Shown one piece after another: positions 33,560-44,757 of a stretch of 64,000 nt of DNA. The stretch spans positions 33,149,127-33,213,126 of the forward strand of contig NC_065567.1 in assembly GCF_022605725.1 (NCBI RefSeq). Direction: 5' to 3'. Within the stretch, counting starts at the first letter, position 1. Every line of letters starts with the position of its first letter. The DNA is from Anthonomus grandis grandis. Its lineage: Eukaryota > Arthropoda > Insecta > Coleoptera > Curculionidae. A model generated the notes under the pieces. It was not told the DNA's origin. It was given only the letters and a program-made list of their open reading frames with translations, and searched no databases. A program made the position numbers and the translations under genes.

Positions 33560-35809
33560 AAAACTTAATAAGTAAAATGAAGGTGCCCTCTACCGTTTTT
33601 ACTTCGAACTAATTTTGGTATTGAAACCGTATTAGACCCATCACGCATGGCTATCCGAATTTCATTAAGAGCGGGAAATTTTAAATTTAAACCTTACAGC
33701 CTACAGTGGCTCCACCTAACTGAAACGGATAAACGGGTGATCAAGAACTGGTTACTTTTTTAAATATGTCTATATTGTTTTAAGTAATTTTAAACAATTT
33801 TATATTATATTTTTTAACAAAATTAACATTAACAAAAATTTCTTTAATTACAAATAATCAAGAAATTACTTTTTGAAACATTATTGTTCATGTTCACACT
33901 CAAATTATAGGTACCCAAGAGTATTTTGAGATCAACAAATAGAGATACAATTACAAAACAAAATAGTGTAAGTTTAATAAGTTGGTTAGTTTTAATAGAA
34001 GTTAGTTTAATTAAATATATTCTCCAAAAAAACAAAAACAATCTTTAGTTCCTATAGAAGAAATGGGGCAGCCTTGCTTAGGTTTCTATCATATAGACCA
34101 CATTAGTTAAGGTTGCCTGTAACTACATAGTTTGTACTAATCACTCAACATTATCTAGTTTCTAGAAACCTCAAATGTTTTATTAAATATACCCTGAATA
34201 TACACAAGTCAGTAACAATTTCTAAAAAAACAGATCTCGGGAACAACCATAGTTCCTTTTTATAATATAGGTATTGCTTTATATAGGTACAATCAATTGC
34301 TTTTCTATATTATTGATTTGTTGCAATTTTAAGCCTTAATTTTTTTTCTTGTTACCCTGCTTACTCTCCCTATACCCTTTTTGCAAAATGGTGTAACCGT
34401 TGATCATTGTTAATTTTAAATCAACAAAAAAAAATTGAAGGGAAAGTTTTTCATGACACATTGAAGAGTATATAGCTGTAAGAAAATAAACATAAGTCTA
34501 TAGGGCTACCCGAACTGCTCTTTTAAGCAAATCTGATTGCTGTATACTAAATTGCATCATGTCCACACATATCTTCTTAATACTAATAATTGAAATGGAC
34601 CTTTAGTGTTAAAGAAAGAGGTAGGGATCATTCAATTAAAGCATATTATATACTTTGTAAATAAAGTTAATAGGCACAAGATTGAAATTATTTATAACAT
34701 TATTATTTAAATTTTTTTCAACATGTCTTAGATTGCACTTTTTTTGCATGAGCTGCACCAACAGGTCTTGAATAGGCATATGATTCTCATCTTTTAAGCC
34801 AAATTAAAAATGTTCTAATAAAATAAAATAGCTAACTCTGATAATAAAATATACTTTTATTTACTACAAATAAACTTCATTGAACAAGTTACAATACCAA
34901 TAACTAGATATAATAATATTTAACATCCTGTATGTAAACTTAGACTACATATCAATACACTTAAAAATTTCTTTATGGTACCTATAAGAAGCCTTTGAAA
35001 GTAGCACTTTGTTAACCCACTACTTGTGGGTGTGTGAAAATGATAATCGAAAGGGGTAAGTGATTCAATTATTTTGAATACTATGAAAGATTGATCTAGG
35101 TTAGTGTGAATGTTGGAATGGATAATTTTATCTTACAATGATAAGCATGGATTTTAATACTTTTTATATTAGAGTACATTAACAGCAAAATTCTAGCTAT
35201 TACAGGAGTTTACATTGTTAGATGTAGGGATTTTTTTTATTATAAAGCTAAAATAAAAATGTATAGTTCAAATACTTTGTCAATTATGAGGTATTTAGTC
35301 TTGTGTGGGCTGTAGCATGTACAACTATTTTCAGGAAAATTCAAACCCTCCAGAATCGTGTAAGCCAAACATGATTTAATCTGCATTACAGAACTAACAG
35401 AAAAATTTTAATAATCCAAATTAGTCCTTAAACTCATCCATTAAGTACAATTTTAAAGGTTGAATAAAGTAACTTGATTTTTGAAATTATTAACCATCAG
35501 CTTAAAAGTAACACCACATTCATCTTTGCTTATACTGTGCATGAAATTAATACTCGACAATGTGACATTTTCTGAAACAATGTTAGAACAAATGTTGCTC
35601 TGCATAGTCCACTATAAAAAGTGTGCACTACTTTTAATTAGTGCTATATGTCAGTTTAACATTTTTGATTATGTATCTTGCAATTTTATGGCATATATCA
35701 TCCCCATTACCAATGCTTTATGCATTGTTTGGGATAAATCTTTGTTCAGATTAAGTGAATTTTCTTTTTATTGTAAGAGATCACAATTTATTATAGTTAA
35801 TATAGTGAA
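33560..35809. other. Stretch with no recognised gene
   Basis: AT-rich sequence of 2.2 kb. The open frames at 33844-34041 and 35481-35813 show no motif. I see no transposon ends. Confidence 0.5.
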
Positions 35810-35813
35810 TTAA

Positions 35814-36671
35814 CCTCTGTGCTACCAAGCTTTTGAACGAACGAGTAGTACCAAGGGGGTACATATTGTACCCCCTTGGTTGTTCTTGTTTTTTTTTTAA
35901 GTATGGATAGGAAAATCTTACTAAGCATAAGGAAATATCAAATTTTATTCAAAATAAAGTTATTTTTATTGAACATAATAATATGAATATAACATAATTC
36001 AATTTCAATTGTCATTTTGATTGCACCTGTTACAATAATTAAGATTTTTTTTGATGGCCGTGATTTTTACAAAAAAAAATTCTTGCACTTTTCACAATAA
36101 AGCCGGCACTTTTTGTCATCATTTCTTGGACAATAATGGCAGCATCCAAATGACCCTTCTGGATTTGGCAGCATAGGCAAGATTTCTTGAGGTAGCACTT
36201 GATTCAGATATAACTCTTTTTGGAAAAGTACAAATGGATACCTTTTTGTATTTCTTTATACACTGTACTGATTGACCAATTTGTCCATAGTATCTACGGC
36301 CTCTTTTGTATTATTATAATGGAGTATCATGTCTGGTTTGAAGTCATTCTCTATTCCACTTATGGCCTTATCATTATGTTGATGTTCAAGGTTAAAAACG
36401 CGAGATTATTTTTTCAAGAATTGTGCATGAAAATATGTTGAGAACAGAAGATTTCAAGCCACAAGCGGGGTACAAATTGTACCCCAGCCAACAAAATTGA
36501 TTATAATTTAAAAAATATTAATTGTAATTAACCGATTATGATTTTGTTAGTTGACTAAGGTATCGTTAATGGCAATGATAAAAGGACAATACATTTGAAG
36601 AATTAATCTTTCAAATATAAGTAATTATTTACGTATGGGGTACAGCATGTACCCCCTTGGTAGCACAAAGG
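35814..36671 (-). mobile_element. Short piggyBac-like transposon with TTAA target duplication
   Basis: Terminal inverted repeats CCTCTGTGCTACCAAG (35814) and, at the right end, the complement CCTTTGTGCTACCAAG. Both are bounded by TTAA (35810-35813 and 36672-36675), the piggyBac hallmark. The minus strand retains the C-terminal cysteine-rich domain of the transposase (PEGSFGCCHYCPRNDDKKC, then RLYCEKCKNFF, about 36145-36065); the catalytic domain is missing, so the element is non-autonomous. Three palindromes of the form GGGGTAC(N)GTACCCC lie at 35857-35877, 36468-36487 and 36638-36655. Confidence 0.85.
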
Positions 36672-36679
36672 TTAAAAAA

Positions 36680-37415
36680 ATATATATACTATAGAAAATA
36701 TAGTTTCTAAGATAGAAGTGCCTTGCAGTGAGAAAATTTATTAATAGTTAATCAAGAAATTGCCTTATAGGCTTAAGAGTGGGATATTCATTAGAGTTCA
36801 AAATTTATCTTGTAAACTAATATAACAGCAGAGTGGTACTTGTCCAAAAACTTATGCTACTTGTGATCAATTTTTAACTTTTGTCTATTATTTTCTTTAA
36901 TGCACATTTTTTTGGCAGTTATTAAGATCTAATTTTTTTAGAATATAACCTGCCTTATAAGAGGTATAATCATAATATAATAATATAGCATAGTTATTTT
37001 CTGAAACCAGCCAATAGGCTAAGGAGTTTTCACTGTTTTAAACAATATATATTTAATAAAAAAAGAAACTGAAGAAAATCACTAGAAAGTAAATTAAAGG
37101 AGCTTTATGTTTAATAGTGTTTATAAACAAGAAGTTATAAACATAACATAATTTATAGCAAAAAGAAGAAATTATTATTGTTCTTCCTTGTTTGTTTCAC
37201 TACCAGTCAACAGTGTCACTTGTCTTTTCTGCGGGATGTCATGTCACTATGTCAAGGTTTTGCAGAAGAAAATGTTTTCAAAAACATTCCTATGTTGCCA
37301 AACACATTTACACATTTGTTAATTGAATCTATTACATTTCAAAAATTTTAGCAAACTCACTTAAAGCATTATATATATATAACTATTAATTATCAATTAT
37401 CAATAGATATATCTG
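36680..37415. other. Stretch with no recognised gene
   Basis: AT-rich, no exon or element recognised. Confidence 0.5.
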
Positions 37416-37419
37416 TACC

Positions 37420-38230
37420 TTGGTAGAAAAAGGGCCAATGTCCAAATTTCCCATATTTGAGTTATAGGCATAGGAAGTTAGTTTATTAATGACTTAACAT
37501 TATTGAAAAGGCCTATGTCCAATTCTAGTTAATAGAAAAAAGGCCAATCTCTGGACTTTATTATATTATTAGTAAACTGTGTTCTGTGTTTGAATAACGT
37601 TAAATTATCAAAATGAGCAAATGGACCCTGGAAATTTTGCAGAGATGACTGAGGAAAAACTAAAAAACGTGTAAGGAATGAAAAAAGTTGGATGGAAAAT
37701 GAAAGAAGGGATCGCAAAGAAAAAGGAAAAGAATATAAGACAAAAAAAGGAATCCTACAAAGGGCAAAAGAGCTAAAGGAGCCATGCGAATGTAAACTAT
37801 AATGTTGGCAGAAAATTGAAGATGTCCAAAGGCAGAATCTATTTAGAGATTTCTACAATTTATCAAGGCATGGTCAAGATCAGTTTATAGCGGAAACTGT
37901 TAAGGAATGTGCAAAATTTAGAGAACGACAAAGAAAAGCAGATCTTAAAATCAAAGATTTGTTAGATTTGCTGCCTTACATTAGCGATTTTATGAGAACT
38001 TATAAAGATCTTCCGAGTTAAATGTTGATTATCTTGTATAAGACCCTGAGCATGAAGAAAATAACTAACTTTCTCTGTTATTTTATTGTAGGTATCATAA
38101 GCAGTAAAGATTTATGGCCACAGAAAATTAATTTTCTAATGCTAAAAAATATGAATTTCGTGTATAAATTAAGATTATTTTCGTAATTGGGATTGTTTTA
38201 TTGTAGCAAAAAGGCCGATGTCCAATCCGC
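37420..38230 (+). repeat. Direct repeats of an AAAAGGCC(N)ATGTCCAA motif
   Basis: Copies at 37427-37445, 37505-37523, 37536-37555 (less exact) and 38208-38225, all in the same direction. They bracket the broken gene at 37653-38021. Direct rather than inverted orientation argues against terminal repeats of a DNA transposon. Confidence 0.6.
37653..38021 (+). pseudogene. Broken gene with C-x-C domain of the insect transposon-associated type
   Basis: One plus-strand frame reads KKRVRNEKSWMENERR, CECKL, (stop at about 37798), CWQKIEDVQRQNLFRDFYNL, ETVKECAKFRERQR and ends LLDLLPYISDFMRTYKDLPS. The pattern of a basic N-terminus, Cys-x-Cys, then a helical block ending in F.NLS is one I associate with a family that is common in insect genomes and is probably transposon-derived. 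The internal stop and missing remainder make it a pseudogene. Assignment is from memory of the pattern. Confidence 0.45.
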
Positions 38231-39250
38231 AGAGCTCTCCCTCCGCTGGGATACTCGTAAGATCCAAGGACACTGGTACTAAAATCGGGTTGCTGTCACT
38301 ACCAGATGGTGGCTTTACAACCAATGAGCGGGAGACCTTAGAGATAATTCTACGCACTCACTTTCCAGGTTTCTACTTTTAGAAGTAGGACCTATCCTCA
38401 CGATCTCCTTCGTAGCTCTTGGGCCTCGATTTGTATCGATTACGAGACTAGTAGAAGGCTAATGCGAGAGGGTTGAAGCAGGAAATAAAATCATTCCCAC
38501 ATGCCTTCCACAAAATGAATTTGATGTACTTTCTCCACATATCGTCGGACTGTTCAGGGCTACGTATCAAAGTTATGACGTGACGTGAAAGTTGTCTTTA
38601 TCAACCTTACTATTTCTCTGTTAAAGAGGCTGATAGAGCGATATCTGAAAGAAAGTATTTCGGTGAAAAGATGACTGCATGTGCAACAATACGTCTACTA
38701 GGCGGGCAAATCCACGAATCTGGCCCTACACCTCGTGAGAAAGGTGGAGGGTACTCTAGGAGATGGTAAGGCACTAAGGTTTCGCAGTTATCGGACAAGC
38801 ACTCGAATGCCATGGCTCAGAACCCTTTTTGGTGAGTTTGATAGAGTTTCGTTTTCTCCAAGTTTGTGGTGCCTGATCGATAGCCTGATCAAACATTGAA
38901 ACAGAGCTAGTCTATGTCCAGGAAAGGACACCACCACATTGCGTTTAGTAAAAAAAGCAGAGCTCCTACTATGTACGAGGAGACGTAACTTTGCCACACT
39001 ACCTGTTGTGTCTCTGGGTCGCATGTAGTTATTTTTATATTCTAGGACATTTTGATTTCTGGAAATCGCATTAAATTTTAAACTCTCCAGGTATGACCAC
39101 GCAGACATTAGGATTAACAAAGGCCATCTGCGCGTTATGGACCTACAAGAAGGCTTTCGGCAACACCGGGGGCTATCGTTTGGTGGCCATGTACGGAGAA
39201 AGCAAAAATTAGGGATTTACTGGAGTATAAATTGACACAAAATAGACAAG
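38200..39250 (+). mobile_element. R1-like LINE, part 1 (RT region)
   Basis: Shifted plus-strand frames give LLSLPDGGFTTNERETLEII with LRTHFPGF (the pre-RT LP.G..T....ETLE.LL.THFPG motif of R1-clade LINEs) and later RT-like pieces (KYFGEKMTACATI near 38660; LCLWVACSYFYILGHFDFWK in poor frame). It is interrupted by a LINE of opposite orientation, then resumes with RNase H. Confidence 0.6.
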
Positions 39251-39329
39251 TAATGGTAAGCAGTCAGAGAGACAGATGTGTCTCAAAGACTTCTCAAGAC
39301 AAAGGTTAACTTTGACTCCTAACAATGTC

Positions 39330-39920
39330 ACCTTAGAAGAGTAAGTGTTCTCCTCTGTGTTTCTTGGTCGAAGAGAAAAAAATTACATTCTCCGTTTTTG
39401 TTAGGTTGAGATTTAATATATTTGCAAGAAACCAGTCTCCTACTCTATAAATACAATTTCCCTCAAGCTATTGTGATTACGGCAATTTACAAGAAAACTG
39501 GTGTCATCCATCTGCGTAGGGAGTAAGTCTTGTATTTTGGACTGACCATATGAGCAAGGGACCTAATGTGGAGCCCTGGGGTACACCATACCTCATGACC
39601 CTTTCTCCAGACAATCTTCCGTTTGAATACGTAGACTGACGCCTGTCTACCACATATCTGTTGACCAAATTGCAGCTTGACTGAGAAAGTTCATAAAAGG
39701 CTAGCTTAGAAATTAGGATGCTATGAAAAATACAATCGAAGGCCTTGGAGGGATCACAAAAGTTGATCCTAGGAAGTCATCTCCAGGCCCTCCACTATAC
39801 CCTCACAATTTATCTGGGCCAATGCCATTATAGTAGATCTCCCCTCCTTAAAACCAAATTGTTCATTTATAAGGACTCAAAATAACAACACAGTTAATCC
39901 TTTAAAAGTACTTTAAAAAT
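39330..39920 (-). mobile_element. LINE RT fragment inserted in the R1-like element
   Basis: Minus strand: FCDPSKAFDCIFHSILISKL, VVDRRQSTYSNG, YGVPQGSTLGPLLIWSV, TPYADDTSFLV. The four blocks are in frame and in order, the RT palm of a Jockey/CR1-like LINE. YADD is intact. Confidence 0.75.
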
Positions 39921-39959
39921 GTTGGAAAAATTGCGGATGTAAGAGTTTTGTGACCCACC

Positions 39960-40750
39960 TTGCAGGCAGAGAGGAGTGGCACCACTTCAATGGGCCTCTA
40001 TTGCTAAAAAGGGGGACCATCTGGTATCATATAATTCCATAATGCACAACAGAACTGTGGTACAGAGGACGCTACTATCTTCCAGGCGGAAGTTTTTGCT
40101 GTATATGGAAACTCGCACGGAATATCCTAAACTGCGGATACAGTCGTATCAATCTGCTCGGACAGGCTGCTAGTGAGGATATTACGGTGCAAAAGGTGAG
40201 CCCCAAGCTCGTACTGGAGGAACTGGTGAAGGTGAGCTGCAGGGTTCAGCTTGTCTGAGTGCCTGGCCACTCAGCCTATGCTGGAAACGAGGAAGGGAAC
40301 TCTCTTGCTAAACTGGGATCGGAGAAACGGTCGGTGGAACCTGAACCCATAATCAATATAGCTAAATATGTAGCCATTACATCAATGAAATCTGCTGGCA
40401 AATGGACCCTCCGAAGATGGAAGGAAGCACCTGACGTGAGAGAGGATAATACACTAGTTCGGCTAGTGATAGATCTTTTAACAGGACATTAACATTCAAG
40501 ATACGATATTCACACTATCGGTATTGGGGACAATCTGGCATGTCGGTGGTGTTGGAAGGAGTATGACCCTGCAGACCACATTATCAGGTAGTGCCCAGCA
40601 CTGACGCGCGTTATGTTCAATTTGGGTAACATCTGCAATGTACCAAACAACTTTAAGTCCATCAAACCAGAGAGCCTCATGGTTTTTTCTAAGGCTATTG
40701 ACCTATGCTAACCGTCGGTGGGGCACGACGGGTCCATTACGAGACCTATG
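39960..40750 (+). mobile_element. R1-like LINE, part 2 (RNase H and zinc knuckle)
   Basis: The plus strand encodes VQLVWVPGHSAYAGNEEGNS followed by LAKLGSEK (RNase H C-terminal part with the H..Y.GNE..D-like motif; GN replaces the catalytic Asp context) and, after a stop, IGDNLACRWCWKEYDPADH ending HIIR (C-x2-C-x(n)-H zinc knuckle followed by CPAL). RNase H plus knuckle fits R1/I-type elements. Confidence 0.75.
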
Positions 40751-41121
40751 TGCATAACAGCCTATTTGCACTGCACTACAAATCTTCCAGTAAATACCAA
40801 AGAGGTTAAAGTTAAGTTACAGTTAAATATGTCGTTTTAGGAGATTTGACACTTCAATTATCTCCAAATCCTTTAGCATCTTCGTTCAGATTAAATATTA
40901 CAAAGGAACAGTGGCAACAGCGCATTCCTTTACTTTGCTCCAGTTGTTTGCCCTCCAAGGTGCTTGTCACGCCCCACGTCACATCTGTCAATCAGTTGTT
41001 TATTGTCATTGTCAATTTATTTATTTGTCAAATAGTGTCAGTGTCAGTTCGGTTTCGTGCTAAATGGGTTGCCTTTGATTTGTTGCTTCGATTTTCAAAA
41101 TTTTTAGACTTTTTCGAAATA

Positions 41122-44100
41122 ATGAGTGCCACCGGGGGAATACTGCCTACTTACCAACGTTTCGTAAACACTCCAGTGCCTTTTAGACGTTCCTTTAGGT
41201 CCAAAGAAAAATTTATCATATTCCTGGTTTTCGCGACGTTTTGCCTGGTTTGTTTTGGTACATTTTTTTATCTCCCAGAGTTCAGGGGCACAGGGGGCCG
41301 AGTTTATGATCACATAAAAAGAGCCGGGCCTGACCTACTGATTCCACCGCCTCCACAACTGGAGGACACTAGGGAGGCCCAAAAGTTTATTAGGCATGAA
41401 GAGGATGCCAAAGATGACCCCCATATTATTGGGGACAGGGAGAAACTTAGGGTAAATATTTACTTATTTTGCATCTTTTTAAATTAGCTGCTTCTGGATA
41501 CATTCTTAACTTAATTTGTTGAAACAGAAAATGGTAAACAAATAAGTGCTGGTACTTAAAAACAAACCTTTTCTATAGCTATTGACCTTTGGAGTTCACC
41601 AAGGGTTAACAGTTAATAAGTTAATTTCTCTGTCATTATCATTTTACAAAGAAACCATGTCAGACCTGTGTCTGAATATCATTTAAATAATTTTGAAAAA
41701 GTGAAAGTAGAATAAAAACATTTTCAAGCTTGACAGGCATAACAACCCAAGTCAATAACTTAAATTAGTGGTTGAGTCTTGTATAAGGACCTTGAAGCAT
41801 CCATTGAAGCTCATCTGGTGGTCAATGTATTTTTTTTAAGTTAAAAAATATTTAAAAGAAGAGTGTAATATAGATCCTACATTTTATTATTATTTCATTA
41901 TTAAAGATTCCCTTGGATTGGTAGTTGTAGGAAGCAAATAATTATCTCTCAGTGATTCTAACAAGGGTGGATGGGCAATAGCGCTGTTCAAAACTTAACG
42001 TCATAAATTGCCTTGGGTTGAATCAACTTTTTTGTAATTAAATGTAATTAAGATCAATTAGATATACTTAACTAATTGGAATATAATTATTTTTGAAAAG
42101 GTTGAGAGATCTAGAAATCTGTATTATTACATTACTGTATCATTACTGTAGTCACCAACATCTAGCAATTAAATCCTATAATAAATACACCTATTACCAT
42201 CACTCTATATAAAATATATAAATAATAGTAGTAGTAGTAATCTTTTATATGAAAAAAATTTGTTTATTCCTCGATTAAACAAAATTTTAACCTATACATT
42301 TACAAGAAAATATTTAAAGATTACTACCCCAAATCAATTTTAATTTTAATAAAAATTGTTATACAGTAAGGATTTTAAATATTTTTTAATACAGAACCAA
42401 ATTATTTTAGTCCTCTAGAAAACCTAATACATACTTGATTAACACCTGATTAAATTTTGTCCTGTATCCTGTAATGAAGTGAGGGATATCATAAATTCTT
42501 CAAAGAACAAGGCAAGTTGTGAGATTTTTGGGTTTGGCATCAAGCTTCTTAATACTATTAAAAGCCTTATAGTTGTACCTTTGACCAATTTAATTAACAA
42601 CTGCTTTAATGAAAATGTTTTTAATATATTTGTTGTACCAATCTTTAAAAAGGGTGACAAAAACGAAACTTCAAATTATAGGCCCATCTCATTACTTCCT
42701 GCTGTTTCCAAAATAATCGAAAAATGCATGGCGGTGAAATCATTAATTTCTTTGAGGGTAATGGGTGTTTTGTAAATTGCCAGTTTAGCTTTCTCTCCGG
42801 AAGGAGCACAACATTGGGCATACTAAACCCTATTGCTGATATCTGTGAGTCATTTGAAAATCTAGTGTATAATGCTGTTCTTGTTTGTGACCTCTGCAAA
42901 GCATTCAACCATGTGTCTCATTATCTCCTCCCAAGCAAACTAATATATTACAATTTTCGCAACAACAGTATTGCTCTCTTAAAATCAAAGCAACTTGAAC
43001 ATTGGCAGGCTTGGGTTTCAGGGATGATTGTAGAGAAGCTTTTAAAAGCTTTAAAATATTAACCTTACCTTCTCAATATATACTCGAAAACCTCCTGTAT
43101 GTAAAAGACAATTTGGGGAAATTTAGGGTGCATGGTGTGGTTCACAGTTATAACCTTCGGCAAAATAATTTGCTCATCCCCACCTACCACAGGTTAAAAA
43201 GGTGTCGAAATGGCCCAGGCTATCTGTCCATTAAATTATATAACAGTCTTCTCAATGATATTAAAAATTTAGATAGGGGTAAGTTTAGGAACAAAATAAG
43301 GAAAATTTTCCTGTTGAACAGCATTTATTCATGAATGATGAATTTTTGCATTATAAATTTTGAATTTTTATATTAAATTTTGTACTAATTTTTAGAAATT
43401 GTTATAACTGTAACTATTTGTTGGTAGTTTTATAAGTGTTAACCATATTTATATGAGGTGTAAGGATTTTATTATGTTCATCTATTTTTTTTTTTGTATT
43501 ATATTAATAAGTGTAAATACTTTATGTATAATGACATGAATAAATTGAGATTGAGATTAAAGAATTTCAATTTTCTTTCATAAGAACATTTAGTTTACCC
43601 TTGTCAAAAAGACCAAAAGGAGTTGAAGACATTCTTATAGTGTTTACATAAAAGTTGTGCTGTTGCCTTATCTGATAACTATGAATTTCAATATTTCTTT
43701 TTAGGAAATCTTGCGTATATGAAGGTAGAAGACCATGCTCTATTTTATAAATAAATATAAGAAGTTTATATTTAAAGCTTTGTTCTATATCCAGCGAATC
43801 TAAAGATTTTAACATAAATATTTATTTTTGGTTCATATTTACTACAATTTCAAATTGTTTGTATGGCACTGTTTTGCAGTACTTGCAACTTATTTATATC
43901 TGTTTTGTTTCAGAAAATGTGGCGTTATTATGCTGTTAAAAATTTGTACCTTAAACAAGATAAAAACCTATTTTTTTTGCCCACTTTACCAATGACACTC
44001 AAAATAATCATTTAAATTTAACTATTTAATATAAATCCAAGCCATTTTATTCTGTTAACAAATTCAATATTTGCATTATTCATTTTAATACTAAAATTTC

Positions 44101-44757
44101 TAGTGAAGTTTCCTTTATCTGTTTTAGAGTTTCCAATTATCATACCTTTTGATTGTAACAATTTTTTTTATTGACACACAGCCAAGAATAAACTTTAATT
44201 CCTCATTATGAGTCATAGATAGGGTCTCATGTGGCTTAGATCTAAAAAAGATGACAGGGTCATCAGCAAATTGATGTATTTAGCAAAGTGTCAAGCTTGA
44301 TGTTATGTTATTGATATACAAGGCAAACAACAGTGGTCCAAGGACAATTCACATTTCTCACCCATTTGATAATACCCCCTGTAAAGGCCATATTATCATC
44401 TTCTATCAAGTAACTAATATTTTACAAGAATAAAAGTCATATCTATAAAAGTTCTCACCCAATGATTTTAATTATTTTTCTTTTCTTTTGTTGTAGGCAA
44501 AAATAGAGGAAGACTCTGATCTAAAAGTGCTCGAACGTCCAGATGAGGCCATAATTGTACCAAGACGAATTTCAACAGGCGATGCACCTCCGAAGGATCA
44601 AGACAACCTTGAAGACCGCAATGTCAATCAGTTGGATGAAGTCTTAGGACCCGAAATCGTAACTGTACCTCCAGCAGCCGCTCAAAGCTATCCAATCAGG
44701 CAAGGAGGAGAAGATCGGGAAGCTAGTGTAAGAGAGAAGAGGGACAAGGTGAAAGAG
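41122..44757 (+). CDS. Golgi class I alpha-1,2-mannosidase (MAN1A type), N-terminal exons, partial
   Basis: Membrane anchor and stem of a glycoside hydrolase family 47 enzyme that trims Man9 to Man5 N-glycans in the Golgi. Coding exons 41122-41451 (110 codons) and 44497-44757 (87 codons); both junctions are GT-AG and phase 0. MSATGGILPTYQRF matches the start I recall for insect alpha-mannosidase I proteins. A single hydrophobic segment (residues 31-51, FIIFLVFATFCLVCFGTFFYL, cut by one residue here as FIIFLVFATFCLVCFGTFFY) gives type II topology. The following stem is acidic and proline-rich (LLIPPPPQL) and ends REKRDKVKE, just before the catalytic domain begins in relatives. The catalytic exons were not found before 64000, so intron 2 is over 19 kb. 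An upstream in-frame ATG at 40846 is probably 5' UTR. Assignment rests on the N-terminus only. Confidence 0.8.
42440..43556 (+). mobile_element. LINE fragment with RT and C-terminus, internally deleted
   Basis: FVVPIFKKGDKNETSNYRPI continuing SLLPAVSKIIEKC (RT start, 42640), FSFLSGRSTTLGILNPIAD (42790), LVCDLCKAFNHVSHYLLPSK (42880), then a jump to HSYNLRQNNLLIPTYHRLKR (43145) and KLYNSLLNDIKNL. The YADD region is deleted. The 3' end is TTGAGATTGAGATT at about 43553. It lies in intron 1 of the mannosidase gene, in the sense direction. Confidence 0.8.
43560..44440 (-). mobile_element. LINE fragment, opposite orientation
   Basis: Minus strand: HQFADDPVIFF with LYINNIT upstream (RT YADD box, about 44330-44260), then after a long broken part DSLDIEQSFKYKLLIFIYKI, RNIEIHSYQIRQQHNFYV and FGLFDKGKL (C-terminus, 43810-43570). 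It is end to end with the previous LINE, tail to tail. Confidence 0.7.

Noticed and set aside
35481..35813. 110-codon plus-strand frame
   Set aside because: Low-complexity hydrophobic text from AT-rich DNA; it ends exactly at the piggyBac target site by coincidence.
40846..41121. In-frame extension of the mannosidase start by 92 codons
   Set aside because: The extension lacks similarity to relatives, and the ATG at 41122 gives the expected short cytosolic tail before the membrane segment.
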